A stretch of DNA of 64,000 bases from Aureimonas sp. SK2 (GTDB lineage: Bacteria; Pseudomonadota; Alphaproteobacteria; Rhizobiales; Rhizobiaceae): assembly GCF_029813115.1 (NCBI RefSeq), contig NZ_JAPZDS010000002.1:310001-374000 (forward strand). Direction: 5' to 3'. Below are positions 37,839-46,946 of this stretch, piece by piece (the stretch's first letter is position 1; the number at the start of each line of letters is the position of its first letter). The notes beneath the pieces were generated by a model that ran no database searches, had not been told where the DNA came from, and saw only the letters and a program-made list of their open reading frames with translations. Made by a program: the position numbers and the translations under genes.

Positions 37839-38011
37839 GGGGCTGCCGCCCCGGTCCCCGCTCGGGAAGGAATTCCCGAACCCTTCTTTTCTATTGGCAG
37901 GTTTCCGAAATCCGGGAGAGCCGCTGGCCCTCCCGGATTTCGGACATCTCTCAACAGATGAGGGGTCCAGGGGAAATCATTTCCCCTGGCGGGGTTTGGG
38001 GCGGCAGCCCC
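37839..38011. repeat. structured intergenic repeat, copy 1 (variable-stem element)
   Basis: A 173-bp element bounded by perfect 14-base inverted repeats, GGGGCTGCCGCCCC (37839-37852) and its complement (37998-38011). Inside are three palindromes. First, CGGGAA/TTCCCG with loop GGAA (37863-37878). Second, a 19-position central hairpin (37904-37922 with 37926-37944) having one A-C mismatch and apex GCC-GCT-GGC. Third, an 11-bp palindrome CCAGGGGAAAT and its complement about one C (37966-37988). A second, inverted copy lies at 46755-46926. No open frame is shared. It fills the gap between convergent comM and pfkB-type genes. Confidence 0.88.
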
Positions 38012-38026
38012 ATTATCTAGCCGCCC

Positions 38027-39025
38027 CTATCCCAGGATCGCCCGGACCTCCGGCAGCGCGGCGAGCGGCGTCTGCGGGCGGGGGCCGACTTGCGCGATGA
38101 TGTGGCCGGCGGCGATGGCGCCGAGGCGGGCGGAGGTTTCGTGGCCGAGGCCGGCGGTGTAGCCGCGCAGGAAGCCGGAGGCGAAGAGGTCTCCAGCGCC
38201 GGTCGTGTCGACGACATCGGGGACGAGGGTGGCGGGGAAGGCCTGGGCGTTCGCGCCTTCCACGACGACGCAGCCGTCGGGGCCGCGGGTGACGACGGCA
38301 AGGCGCCGGGCGTCCTGGCCGAAATGGTGGAGCGCCTCTTCGAGGACCTCGGTCTGGTAGAGGGCGAGGGCTTCGGCTTCGTTGGCGAAGACGATGTCGA
38401 CGGTGCCGGACCGCATGAGGTCGAGGAATTCGGCGCGGTAGCGGTGGACGCAGAAGCTGTCGGAGAGCGTCATGGCGACCTCGCGGCCGGCGTCGTGCGC
38501 GATCTTCGCGGCCTGGAGGATGGCGTCCTTGGCGCGGGGCGGATCCCAAAGGTAGCCCTCGAAATAGGTGACGCGGGAGCTGGCCACGATCTCGGGCACG
38601 ACGTCGTCCGGCGACAGCTCGACGCAGGCGCCGAGATAGGTGTTCATCGACCGCTCGCCATCGGGCGTGACGAGGATCATGGAGCGGGCGGTGGGCGGCG
38701 TGCCGCCGAGCGGCTTCGTCTCGTAGCGGATGCCGAGCGAGCGGATGTCGTGGGCGAAGATGCGGCCGAGCTGGTCGTCCGACACTTTGCCGAAATAGGC
38801 GCCGGTGCCGCCGAGCGAGACAAGGCCGGCGACCGTGTTGCCGGCGCTGCCGCCCGACATCTCCGTGGCGGGACCCATCCTGGCGTAGAGTTCCTCGGCG
38901 CGCGCGGCATCGATCAGCGTCATGGCGCCCTTCTCGATGCCGGCCTCGCGGAGAAAGGCGTCGTCGGTGCGCGAGATGATGTCGACGATGGCGTTGCCGA
39001 TCGTCAGGAGGTCGTATTCGGCCAT
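38027..39025 (-). CDS. adenosine kinase-like PfkB family sugar kinase
   Basis: A 332-residue PfkB/ribokinase-family kinase, closest in pattern to bacterial adenosine kinases. The N-terminal substrate motif is MSGGSAGNTVAGLVSLGG (about 55-72), and the C-terminal anion-hole/catalytic motif VVDTTGAGDLFASGFL (about 268-283) contains the base aspartate. The start at 39025 begins AEYDLLTIGNAIVDI. It is the last gene of a minus-strand run beginning at rph, with a 28-bp gap after yraN. Confidence 0.88.
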   Translation of the reverse strand: MAEYDLLTIGNAIVDIISRTDDAFLREAGIEKGAMTLIDAARAEELYARMGPATEMSGGSAGNTVAGLVSLGGTGAYFGKVSDDQLGRIFAHDIRSLGIRYETKPLGGTPPTARSMILVTPDGERSMNTYLGACVELSPDDVVPEIVASSRVTYFEGYLWDPPRAKDAILQAAKIAHDAGREVAMTLSDSFCVHRYRAEFLDLMRSGTVDIVFANEAEALALYQTEVLEEALHHFGQDARRLAVVTRGPDGCVVVEGANAQAFPATLVPDVVDTTGAGDLFASGFLRGYTAGLGHETSARLGAIAAGHIIAQVGPRPQTPLAALPEVRAILG

Positions 39026-39053
39026 GCGGGACGGGACCTTGTGTTGGGAGCGG

Positions 39054-39431
39054 TCAGGCGGAGACCCAAGCATTGGGAATATGCACCGGCCAGCGGCGCG
39101 GCAGGACGGCGACGATGTCGAAGCGGAGCGAGAGGCGGGCGTGGTCGCGCTGCTGTCCGAGCCAGAGTTCGGCGGCGCGGGTGATGCGGGCCTGCGCGGC
39201 GGGCGTCACGGCCTCCATCGCGGCTTCCAGCGTGGCGCGGGCCTTCACCTCGACGATCGCGACCGTGTCGCCGCGCCGGGCCACGAGGTCGATCTCTCCG
39301 AGCTTCGTGCGGTGGCGCTGGGCGAGGATGCGATACCCCTTGAGCCGCAGGGCCCAGGCCGCCAGCCATTCGCCGCGATGGCCCTTGGCAAAACGCGCGC
39401 GGCGCTCGGCGAGGCGGTCGGGCGCCGTCAT
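39054..39431 (-). CDS. UPF0102/YraN family nuclease-fold protein
   Basis: A 125-residue YraN-family protein with a restriction-endonuclease-like core. [23 protein letters not shown] (about 44-66) supplies the acidic residues and lysine typical of PD-(D/E)XK folds. The cellular role is unknown. The ATG overlaps the rsmI stop by 4 bp (ATGA), so it is translationally coupled to it, as in many proteobacteria. Confidence 0.92.
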   Translation of the reverse strand: MTAPDRLAERRARFAKGHRGEWLAAWALRLKGYRILAQRHRTKLGEIDLVARRGDTVAIVEVKARATLEAAMEAVTPAAQARITRAAELWLGQQRDHARLSLRFDIVAVLPRRWPVHIPNAWVSA

Positions 39432-40339
39432 TCGGCTTTCAGCGCCAGGGCGCGCTGATAGAGGTCGCGCCGCGACAGGCCGGTGAGCTTCACCGCCTCC
39501 TGGGCCGCCTTGGCCGGCTTCATCTCGGCCAGCAGGCCGAGGAGGATGGCGTCGACGTCGGCCGGCGCTTCGCCGGCTTCGTCCGCCGGGCCGCCGACGC
39601 AGACGACGATCTCGCCGCGCACGCGTTCCATGGCCGCGAACTCGGCGGCGAGATCGGGCAGGGGGGCGCGATAGATGGTCTCGAAGGCCTTGGTCAGTTC
39701 GCGGCAGACGGCGGCGGGGCGAGACCCGAGGACGTCAGCCATGTCGGCAAGGCTCTCGGCGATCCGGTGCGGCGCCTCGAAGAACAGGAGCGTGCCGGGA
39801 ATGCGGGCCAGCGCTTCGAGACGGGCGCGACGCCCGCTTTCCTTGGCGGGCAGGAAGCCGGCGAAGAAGAAGGCGTCGGAGGGAAGACCCGAGGCGAGGA
39901 GGGCGGCGAGCGGGGCCGAGGCGCCCGGGATGGGAACGACCGGGAGACCGCGCGTGATGGCCGCGCGCCCGAGCCGGTAGCCGGGGTCGGAGACGAGCGG
40001 CGTGCCCGCGTCGGAGACGAGCGCCACCGAGCGTCCCGCTTCGAGTTCGGCCAGAAGCGCCTCGTCGGCGCTCTCGGCGGAGTGCTCGTGATAGGACCAG
40101 GCTCGGCGGCGGATGCCGTAGCGCTGGAGGAGCTTGCCGGTCTGGCGCGTGTCCTCGCAGGCGAGGACATCCGCTCCGGCGATGGTCTCCAGCGCCCGCA
40201 GCGTGATGTCGGAAAGGTTTCCGATCGGCGTGGCGACGAGATAGAGCGCCGGCTCCGGGCGCGGCGCCGGAAAGGCGGTGCCTCGTAGCGTATAGCCCGT
40301 GCGTCCTCCCTCGACCGGGGTTTCCGCCTCGTCGTTCAT
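39428..40339 (-). CDS. rsmI: 16S rRNA 2'-O-methyltransferase (C1402)
   Basis: Methylates the ribose of C1402 in the decoding centre. The 303-residue SAM-dependent tetrapyrrole-methylase fold starts [19 protein letters not shown] (about 32-50). It continues with [17 protein letters not shown] and [13 protein letters not shown] (about 108-120) and has the C-terminal helical domain [14 protein letters not shown]. The start at 40339 overlaps the stop of the upstream ynfA by 4 bp. Confidence 0.95.
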   Translation of the reverse strand: MNDEAETPVEGGRTGYTLRGTAFPAPRPEPALYLVATPIGNLSDITLRALETIAGADVLACEDTRQTGKLLQRYGIRRRAWSYHEHSAESADEALLAELEAGRSVALVSDAGTPLVSDPGYRLGRAAITRGLPVVPIPGASAPLAALLASGLPSDAFFFAGFLPAKESGRRARLEALARIPGTLLFFEAPHRIAESLADMADVLGSRPAAVCRELTKAFETIYRAPLPDLAAEFAAMERVRGEIVVCVGGPADEAGEAPADVDAILLGLLAEMKPAKAAQEAVKLTGLSRRDLYQRALALKAE

Positions 40340-40677
40340 GCCGCCCTCGGAGCCCACAGGATCACGCCGGCGCCAAGGAGGCAGAGCGCCGCCCCTGCGA
40401 GATCGTACCCGTCCGGCCGCGCGCCTTCCGCGCCCCACATCCAGAGGAGCGAGGCGAGGATGTAGACCCCGCCATAGGCGGCATAGGCGCGCCCGGCGAA
40501 CTCCGCTTCCACCAGCGTCAGCGCGTAGGCGAAGAGCGCGAGCGAGGCGAGGCCGGGGAGGAGCCACCAGCGCGAGGCGTCGAGCTTGATGACGGCCCAG
40601 ACCGCGAAGCATCCCGCGATCTCCGCCAGCGCGGCGAGCGCGTAGACTACGAGGGTGGAGGTGGGAAGGGCGGTCAA
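40336..40677 (-). CDS. YnfA/UPF0060 small membrane protein
   Basis: A 113-residue protein with four membrane helices. It is recognised as UPF0060 by [14 protein letters not shown] (about 16-29), [14 protein letters not shown] and the C-terminal [13 protein letters not shown]. Members have been linked to small multidrug-type efflux, but the role here is unproven. It overlaps both hemW (upstream) and rsmI (downstream) by 4 bp, so it is firmly embedded in this operon. Confidence 0.9.
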   Translation of the reverse strand: MTALPTSTLVVYALAALAEIAGCFAVWAVIKLDASRWWLLPGLASLALFAYALTLVEAEFAGRAYAAYGGVYILASLLWMWGAEGARPDGYDLAGAALCLLGAGVILWAPRAA

Positions 40678-41870
40678 GCGAGATCCGCCACCACGGCGTC
40701 GAGCACCAGCATGCCGGTCGGGGTGGCGCGGATGCGGTCGGGGCCGAGGCGCTGGATCATGCCGTGGCCGGTCAGTTCGCGCACCGTCTCGGCGTCGATG
40801 TCGCGGCCCGACAGTTCGCGCCAGCGTTGCAGGTCCATGCCCTCGGCGAGGCGCAGGCCCATCAGCATCAGTTCGTCCGCCTGTTCCTGCGGCTCGAGCG
40901 GAACGTCCTCGACGGACCCCTCGTCCCAGTCCTCGACCATGCGCAGCCAGGTCTCGGGATGCTTCTCGTTGGAGACGGCATGGCGCTCGCCGTCCTCCAG
41001 TCCCGGCAGGCGGGCGTGCGCGCCCGGGCCGACGCCGGCATAGTGGCCGTAGCGCCAGTAGGTGAGGTTGTGACGCGATTCCGCGCCCGGCACCGCATGG
41101 TTGGAAATCTCGTAGGCGGGCAGGCCGTTGGCCTCCGTCACCGCCTGCGTCGCCTCGTAGAGCTCGGCCGACAGCTCGCCATCGGGAACGAGCAGCTTGC
41201 CCGCCTTGTGGAGCGCGTGGAAGGCGGTGCCTTCCTCGATGGTGAGCTGGTAGAGCGACAGGTGGTCGGCGGCGAGGCCGATCGCCTGGGCCAGCTCGGC
41301 CTCCCAGGCTTCGACGCTCTGGCCGGGGCGGGCGTAGATGAGGTCGAAGGACAGGCGCGGGAAGATTTCGCGCGCGAGCGCGATCGCGCCCAGCGCCTGG
41401 GTGACGTCGTGGAGCCGCCCGAGCCGCTTGAGGTCCTGATCGTTCAGGGCCTGGACGCCGAGGGAGACGCGGTTGACGCCTGCCGCCCGGTAGCCGCGGA
41501 AACGGTCCGCCTCGACGGAAGAGGGGTTGGCTTCCAGCGTGATCTCGGCGCCGTCCGCGACCGTCCAGTTGGCCGAGACCGCATCGAGGATCGCCGCCAC
41601 CGTCGCGGGCTCCATCAGGCTCGGCGTGCCGCCGCCGAGAAAGATGGAGGTGACGGTCTCGCCTCGGGTGCGCCTGGCCTGCGACGCGATCTCGCGGCGG
41701 AAGGCGGCGACGAAGCGCGCCTGGTCCACCGGTTCATGGCGTACGTGGCTGTTGAAGTCGCAATAGGGGCACTTGGCCGCGCAGAAGGGCCAATGGACAT
41801 AGACGCCGAAGCCGGGGTCGCCTGCCGGCGGCGTGAACGGTCGGATCGCCGACAGGGAGCGCAGGGCCAT
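40674..41870 (-). CDS. hemW: HemW-like radical SAM heme chaperone
   Basis: A 398-residue radical SAM protein. The cluster motif is C-X3-C-X2-C in [11 protein letters not shown] (about 28-38). [10 protein letters not shown] follows (about 79), and the C-terminal winged HemN-like domain begins near residue 320. The family was once called coproporphyrinogen oxidase, but the conserved cysteine pattern and length favour the HemW heme-insertion chaperone. The ATG lies 2 bp past the rdgB stop codon. Confidence 0.92.
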   Translation of the reverse strand: MALRSLSAIRPFTPPAGDPGFGVYVHWPFCAAKCPYCDFNSHVRHEPVDQARFVAAFRREIASQARRTRGETVTSIFLGGGTPSLMEPATVAAILDAVSANWTVADGAEITLEANPSSVEADRFRGYRAAGVNRVSLGVQALNDQDLKRLGRLHDVTQALGAIALAREIFPRLSFDLIYARPGQSVEAWEAELAQAIGLAADHLSLYQLTIEEGTAFHALHKAGKLLVPDGELSAELYEATQAVTEANGLPAYEISNHAVPGAESRHNLTYWRYGHYAGVGPGAHARLPGLEDGERHAVSNEKHPETWLRMVEDWDEGSVEDVPLEPQEQADELMLMGLRLAEGMDLQRWRELSGRDIDAETVRELTGHGMIQRLGPDRIRATPTGMLVLDAVVADLA

Positions 41871-41872
41871 GG

Positions 41873-42529
41873 TCACGAGACGCCGAGCGCCTCGCGCGCG
41901 AAAAGGCGGAAGGCGCGGGCGCGGTGCGAGAGCGCGCGCTCCTCGCCCGGCACCCAGCCGTGCTTCTCCTCGGACGGCATCTCGCCGAAGGTGCGCATCT
42001 CGTTCTCGGGCAGGAAGCACGGGTCGTAGCCGAAGCCGAGCGAGCCCCGTGGCGGCCAGACGATCGTGCCCTCGATCTCGCCCCGGAACTCACGCGTCGA
42101 GCCGTCGGGAAAGGCGAGGCAGAGCACGGCGACGAAACGTCCGGTGCGCTTGTCGGGCGTCGTGGCCCCGGCCGCCTGAAGCTTCTCCTCCACTTGGCGC
42201 ATGGCCATCGCGAAGTCCTTGTCGGGACCGGCCCAGCGGGCGGAGTAGATGCCGGGATCGCCGTCCAGCGCATCGACCGCGAGGCCGGAATCGTCCGAGA
42301 GCGCCGGCAAGCCGGTGGCGGTGGCCGCCGCCAGCGCCTTGATCCGGGCGTTCTCCTCGAAGGTGGTGCCCGTCTCCTCGGGCTCGGGCAGGCCCTTGTC
42401 GGCCGCCGAGACCACCTCGAAGCCGAGCGGGCCGAGCAGTTCGCGGAATTCGGCGATCTTGCCCGCGTTGTGGCTTGCGACGAGGAGCGGGCCGTTCGCC
42501 GGATCGAGGGGCAGGTCGTGGGGCATCAT
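41873..42529 (-). CDS. rdgB: XTP/dITP diphosphatase
   Basis: Removes deaminated purine nucleoside triphosphates (dITP, XTP) from the pool. The 218-residue product has the substrate motif [15 protein letters not shown] (about 18-32), the catalytic region [13 protein letters not shown] (about 75-87) with its base aspartate, and the C-terminal SHRARAF. A second in-frame ATG one codon downstream is equally good. It belongs to the rph-rdgB-hemW run. Confidence 0.95.
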   Translation of the reverse strand: MMPHDLPLDPANGPLLVASHNAGKIAEFRELLGPLGFEVVSAADKGLPEPEETGTTFEENARIKALAAATATGLPALSDDSGLAVDALDGDPGIYSARWAGPDKDFAMAMRQVEEKLQAAGATTPDKRTGRFVAVLCLAFPDGSTREFRGEIEGTIVWPPRGSLGFGYDPCFLPENEMRTFGEMPSEEKHGWVPGEERALSHRARAFRLFAREALGVS

Positions 42530-42562
42530 GTGGTCCGGAACTTGTCGATCGAAACGCCCGGC

Positions 42563-43282
42563 TCAGGCGCCGAGCACCGCCTTCTGCTTGTCCACGAGCT
42601 GCCGGATGCCGGCCTCGGCCAGGCCGAGCAGCGCGTCGAGCTCGGCGCGCGAGAAGGGCTCGCCTTCGGCCGTGCCCTGGATCTCGACGATGCCGCCGCG
42701 CCCGGTCATGACGAAATTGGCGTCGGTCTCGGCGGCCGAATCTTCCAGATAGTCGAGGTCGAGCACCGGCTGGCCACCGTGGATACCGCAGGAGATGGCG
42801 GCGACATGATCCTTCAGGACCGCGTCGCGCTTGACCATGCCGCGCGTCTCCATCCAGGCGAGGCAGTCGGACAGGGCGACGAAGGCGCCGGTGATGGCGG
42901 CCGTGCGCGTGCCGCCGTCGGCCTGGATGACGTCGCAGTCGACCGTGATCTGGCGCTCGCCGAGCGCCTGGAGATCGACCACGGCGCGCAAGGAACGGCC
43001 GATCAGGCGCTGGATCTCCTGCGTGCGGCCGGACTGCTTGCCGGCGGCCGCCTCGCGGCGCATGCGCTCGCCCGTGGCGCGCGGCAGCATGCCGTATTCG
43101 GCCGTAACCCAGCCCTTGCCCGTGTTCTTGAGCCACCCCGGCACGCGCTCTTCGAGGCTGGCCGCGCAAAGAACGTGCGTGTCGCCGAACTTGACGAGGC
43201 AGGAACCCTCGGCATGGCGCGAGACGCCGCGCTCCAGCGAGACAAGCCGCAATTCGTCGTTCTGGCGTTTGGAAGGCCGCAT
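42563..43282 (-). CDS. rph: ribonuclease PH
   Basis: Phosphate-dependent 3' exoribonuclease that trims tRNA ends. The 239-residue product starts [12 protein letters not shown], has [13 protein letters not shown] with the phosphate-site arginines (about 64-76), and [12 protein letters not shown] at about 126. Full length. First gene of the minus-strand run. In most alphaproteobacteria it is directly divergent from hrcA; here a diguanylate cyclase gene separates them. Confidence 0.96.
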   Translation of the reverse strand: MRPSKRQNDELRLVSLERGVSRHAEGSCLVKFGDTHVLCAASLEERVPGWLKNTGKGWVTAEYGMLPRATGERMRREAAAGKQSGRTQEIQRLIGRSLRAVVDLQALGERQITVDCDVIQADGGTRTAAITGAFVALSDCLAWMETRGMVKRDAVLKDHVAAISCGIHGGQPVLDLDYLEDSAAETDANFVMTGRGGIVEIQGTAEGEPFSRAELDALLGLAEAGIRQLVDKQKAVLGA

Positions 43283-43378
43283 CGGGTGTCCGCTCAGGCT
43301 CGGGAAAGTGTTGCGGTCTCCTTAACGCATCGATGCGGGAACCGAAAGCGGGCGCGTACCCGCCGCCGGTAGCCGCCT

Positions 43379-44569
43379 TCAGGCGATGCTCTGCGCCAGT
43401 TCCGGCGCCTCGCCGCCGATGACGAACCGGTTGCGCCCCCGCCGCTTGGCCACGTAGAGGGCCCGGTCGGCCGCCGACAGGAGCTCGGAGGGCGTCGCGG
43501 CCTGGCCCGCGCCGATGCACACGAGGCCGATGCTGATGGTCACCACGCCGATCCCGTCGGACCGGGCGGGATGCGCAAGTTCGAGGGCCGCGACCGTCTG
43601 CACCAGCGCGCGAGCCCAGCGGGCCGCCTCCATCTCGCCGACGCCGCGCAGGACGAAGGTGAACTCCTCGCCGCCGAAGCGGGCGCAGAAGGCATCCTCG
43701 TGCCCGCCGATGATGGAGGCGAAGACGGCGGCCACCTGCTGGAGGCAGTCGTCGCCCGCGGGATGTCCGAGCGTGTCGTTGTAGAGCTTGAAATGGTCGA
43801 TATCGATCATCATGACCGACAGGTCCTGCGAGGCGGACGTCCAGGCTTCGAGCTGCTCGGTCAGGTGACGCCGGTTGGGCAGACGGGTCAGCGCGTCGGT
43901 TCGCGACAGGTCCTGGAATTCGCGGCGCGCGGCGTCGGCGTCGTGCGCCTGTCTCGTGGCGCTCAGCGTCGCCAGATAGTCGAGGCAGCGCCGGCGCTCG
44001 TGCCGGTAGTTGGCATAAAGGGAGAACAGGCAGGCGGTCGTGATCTGGACCGAGAAGGCGAAGCGCAGCGACGGGTCGAGCCCCGACTTGGCGTGCAGCG
44101 CGACCAGGGTCGCCGCGAGGGCTCCGGCCGTGAACAGAGCCGCATACCGGAAGCGCAGTGCCAGGAGCATGTTGGCGAAGATGATCGTGAGCGGCAGCTC
44201 GCCGAAGGTGAAGAGCCCTTGGGGGGTGCCGGAGATCCAGAACAGGAAGACGGGCACGAGATAGGCGTTGAAGACCCCGAACGTGACGAACCGCTCGGCC
44301 CAGAGCGGCGGTGTCGTGCCGATCAGCCAGATCAGGGCGAGCGAGACGGGGGTCACCAGCCCGACGCGCAGCATCACCGAAAGCAGCAGGCAGTCCGGCA
44401 GAAGCATGATGCTGGTGAAGTTGTAGACGTTGTAGAGCACCAGCCCGACCACGATGGCGGTCCGCAACTCGGCAATGCGCCCGGCCGCGTTTTCGGCGTA
44501 TCGCGCGTCCACGGCGGGCGAGAACCGCAGCCACCGGTCGAGATCCGGGGGGCATTTCCGCTCGTTCAT
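43379..44569 (-). CDS. membrane diguanylate cyclase (GGDEF)
   Basis: A predicted 396-residue inner-membrane enzyme making cyclic di-GMP (404 residues from an ATG at 44593). About five to six hydrophobic helices occupy residues 35-190. A linker and GGDEF domain follow, beginning DALTRLPNRRHL. The active-site loop is RFGGEEF, so the cyclase residues are intact. The position of the product-inhibition RxxD site reads HEDA, so allosteric inhibition is probably absent. The sensory helices match no family I know. The gene lies between rph and hrcA. Confidence 0.88.
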   Translation of the reverse strand: MNERKCPPDLDRWLRFSPAVDARYAENAAGRIAELRTAIVVGLVLYNVYNFTSIMLLPDCLLLSVMLRVGLVTPVSLALIWLIGTTPPLWAERFVTFGVFNAYLVPVFLFWISGTPQGLFTFGELPLTIIFANMLLALRFRYAALFTAGALAATLVALHAKSGLDPSLRFAFSVQITTACLFSLYANYRHERRRCLDYLATLSATRQAHDADAARREFQDLSRTDALTRLPNRRHLTEQLEAWTSASQDLSVMMIDIDHFKLYNDTLGHPAGDDCLQQVAAVFASIIGGHEDAFCARFGGEEFTFVLRGVGEMEAARWARALVQTVAALELAHPARSDGIGVVTISIGLVCIGAGQAATPSELLSAADRALYVAKRRGRNRFVIGGEAPELAQSIA

Positions 44570-44718
44570 GCTCGAGAAAATGCCTGCGCGCATCGCGTTC
44601 GTCCGTCGGTGTGACCCGATCCTGCCCGATAAGCCTTGCCAGTTGCTGACGATTTTGGTTCGAGATCGAATCACGGACAAAACTTCCGCCGATCCTTCGG
44701 CATCCGATTCAAGGGCCG

Positions 44719-44748
44719 CTTGGCCGCAGGGGCCGCGATCCATATATT
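44719..44748 (+). promoter_or_regulatory. putative hrcA promoter
   Basis: CTTGGC (44719-44724) and TATATT (44743-44748) are 18 bp apart. The expected transcription start is near 44755, only about 4 nt before the hrcA ATG, with no Shine-Dalgarno in between. The message could be leaderless. No CIRCE inverted repeat was seen upstream. Confidence 0.45.
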
Positions 44749-44758
44749 CGCGGGCACC

Positions 44759-45886
44759 ATGAAGCTCGGACCTCCCCTTTCCCTGCCCCGCGATGCGATG
44801 GACCGCCGCCTCGACCTCGGCCAGGCCCTGGACGAGCGTTCGCGCGAGATTTTTCGGCTGATCGTCGACACCTATCTGGATTCCGGCGAACCGGTCGGGT
44901 CGCGCAACCTGTCGCGCCTGTTGACCAGCTCGCTGTCGCCCGCCTCCATCCGCAACGTCATGTCGGACCTGGAAGCGCTCGGGCTGATCTACGCCCCGCA
45001 TGTATCGGCGGGCCGGCTGCCGACCGAGATCGGGCTGCGCTTCTTCGTGGACGCCTTTCTCGAGGCCGGCGACCTGCCCGAGCGCGAGCGCCTCGAGATC
45101 GAGGAGCGGGTGCGCGCCGAGGGGGAGCGGCGCCCCGTGGACGCCCTTCTCACCGAGGCCTCGCAGCTCCTGTCCGGCCTGTCGCGTGGGGCGGGGATCG
45201 TTCTCGCCTCCAAGGCCGACATCCGCCTCAAGCATATCGAGTTCGTGCGCCTCGATTCGTCCCGCGCGCTGGTCGTCCTCGTCGGCGAGAACGGCGAGGT
45301 CGAGAACCGCGTCCTCGAACTCACCCCCGGCATCACCGCGTCCCAGCTGGTCGAAGCCACCAACTTCCTCAACGCCCATGTGGTGGGGCGCACGCTCAGT
45401 GAGGCGCGCGCGCGCATCGCCGCCCTGAAGGACGACACCGCCCGCGCCCTCGACCGCCTGTCGCAGGAGCTCGTCGAGGCGGGTCTCGCCGTCTGGTCGG
45501 GCGGCGGGGCGGGCACGCCGTCGCGGCTCATCGTGCGCGGGCGCGCCAACCTCCTCGACAGCGTCACCGCGGCGCCCGACCTCGAACGGCTGCGCCATCT
45601 CTTCGACGACCTCGAATCCAAGAGCTCGATTATGGAGCTGATCGACCTCGCGGAAGCCGGCAACGGCGTGCGCATCTTCATCGGATCGGAGAACAAGCTC
45701 TTCTCCATGTCCGGCTCGTCGCTCGTCATCGCGCCCTACAGCGACGGCGAGGACCGCGTGATCGGCGCGGTCGGCGTGATCGGCCCGACCCGGCTCAACT
45801 ACCGCCGGATCGTGCCCATGGTGGACTACACCGCCCGGCTCGTCTCGCGCCTTCTTTCGGGCACCGCGCCGCCCCGCCGGCCTTGA
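44759..45886 (+). CDS. hrcA: heat-inducible transcription repressor HrcA
   Basis: Repressor of groESL-type heat-shock genes through CIRCE elements. The 375-residue product has an N-terminal winged helix ([28 protein letters not shown], about 28-55), [19 protein letters not shown] and then [22 protein letters not shown]-like dimerisation and insert domain makes up the rest. The ATG at 44759 lacks a Shine-Dalgarno; the next ATG at 44798 would shorten it by 13 residues. grpE follows. Confidence 0.94.
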   Translation: MKLGPPLSLPRDAMDRRLDLGQALDERSREIFRLIVDTYLDSGEPVGSRNLSRLLTSSLSPASIRNVMSDLEALGLIYAPHVSAGRLPTEIGLRFFVDAFLEAGDLPERERLEIEERVRAEGERRPVDALLTEASQLLSGLSRGAGIVLASKADIRLKHIEFVRLDSSRALVVLVGENGEVENRVLELTPGITASQLVEATNFLNAHVVGRTLSEARARIAALKDDTARALDRLSQELVEAGLAVWSGGGAGTPSRLIVRGRANLLDSVTAAPDLERLRHLFDDLESKSSIMELIDLAEAGNGVRIFIGSENKLFSMSGSSLVIAPYSDGEDRVIGAVGVIGPTRLNYRRIVPMVDYTARLVSRLLSGTAPPRRP

Positions 45887-46005
45887 TTTTCGGCCTTTCC
45901 CATTCGATATCCCGCACCGACCCACACGAGGCGGAACCGCTGTCGGCCGCGCGCGGCGGCAGGCGGCTCCGGCCTGATCCACACGACCAAGGAGCGCCCC
46001 CTTCG

Positions 46006-46734
46006 ATGACGAGCGAGACCGACAACAGCGCGAGCAAGGGCGATGCGACGACGGGCGGCCAGGCCTTCTTCAAGGGCGGCGGCAGCGCGGGCGCGACGCC
46101 CGGCGACATGAACGCGCCCCATCTCCACGGTGCCGAGGGCGACGAGACCGTGCCGACCTGGGGCGGTGCCCAGGCCTCCGAGGCCGACCGCGCGCGCATT
46201 GCCGAGCTCGAGGCCGAGAACGCCGACGTCAAGGACCGCATGCTGCGCCTCGCCGCCGACATGGAGAACCTGCGCCGGCGCACCGAGCGCGAGATCAAGG
46301 ACGCGCGCCAGTTCGCCGTCGCCAACTTCGCGCGCGACATGCTCTCCGTCTCCGACAATCTCGATCGCGCCCTCCAGGCCCTGCCGGAGGGCGCCCGCGA
46401 GGGCGGCGACGCCGGCTTCACCGCCCTGGTCGAGGGCGTCGAGATGACCGGCCGCTCCATGCTTTCGGCCATGGAGCGCCACGGCGTGAAGAAGCTCGAG
46501 CCGCTCAACCAGCGCTTCGACCCGAACTTCCACCAGGCCATGTTCGAGGTCCCCAACCCGGACCTGCCCGCCAACACCGTCGTCCAGGTGGTCCAGGAAG
46601 GTTACGCCATCGGCGAGCGCGTGCTGCGTCCCGCCCTCGTCGGCGTCTCCAAGGGCGGCCCTAAGGCCGCGGCGCCTGCCGTCGGCCCCGACACCAAGCC
46701 CGGCGTGCCCGACGAGAGCACCAAGGACGCCTGA
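46006..46734 (+). CDS. grpE: nucleotide exchange factor GrpE
   Basis: DnaK cochaperone that releases ADP and acts as a thermosensor. The 242-residue protein has a disordered N-terminal 60 residues, the long coiled-coil helix ([29 protein letters not shown], about 65-93) and the beta-domain with [12 protein letters not shown] and [22 protein letters not shown]. The C-terminal Ala/Pro/Lys tail is low complexity. The ribosome binding site is AAGGAG. It is probably cotranscribed with hrcA across a 119-bp spacer. Confidence 0.95.
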   Translation: MTSETDNSASKGDATTGGQAFFKGGGSAGATPGDMNAPHLHGAEGDETVPTWGGAQASEADRARIAELEAENADVKDRMLRLAADMENLRRRTEREIKDARQFAVANFARDMLSVSDNLDRALQALPEGAREGGDAGFTALVEGVEMTGRSMLSAMERHGVKKLEPLNQRFDPNFHQAMFEVPNPDLPANTVVQVVQEGYAIGERVLRPALVGVSKGGPKAAAPAVGPDTKPGVPDESTKDA

Positions 46735-46754
46735 GGGCGTGGCCGGGGATCGGC

Positions 46755-46926
46755 AGGGGCGCTGCCCCTGCACCCCGCCAGGGAAATGATTTCCCTGGAC
46801 CCTCCTCATACGAAGAATGTCCAAAGAGAAAGGGGGCCGCTGGCCCCCTTTCTCTTTGGAGAAATCCTCAAATGAAAAGAAGGGTTCGGGAATTCCTTCC
46901 CGAGCGGGGCAGGGGGCGGCAGCCCC
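46755..46926. repeat. structured intergenic repeat, copy 2 (inverted relative to copy 1)
   Basis: Homologous to the element at 37839-38011 but in the opposite orientation. Its right end has the same GGGGCGGCAGCCCC (46913-46926). The left end is GGGGC-GCT-GCCCC (46756-46768), a hairpin in its own right. The CGGGAATTCCTTCCCG palindrome (46887-46902) is identical to copy 1 read from the other strand. The CCAGGGAAAT palindrome (46779-46799) is one base shorter on each arm. The central hairpin is a perfect 19-bp stem (46820-46838 with 46842-46860) over loop GCT, with stem sequence mostly different from copy 1. It lies between convergent grpE and folD. Confidence 0.88.
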
Positions 46927-46946
46927 GCCATCCCCATCCGCGCCCC

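Noticed and set aside
37839-38011. Repeat as a single CRISPR unit or an IS fragment
   Set aside because: There is no spacer-repeat periodicity, no target duplication and no transposase-like frame. The structure is a set of nested palindromes with two dispersed copies.
44570-44758. CIRCE element upstream of hrcA
   Set aside because: No TTAGCACTC/GAGTGCTAA pair, even degenerate, was found in the divergent region.
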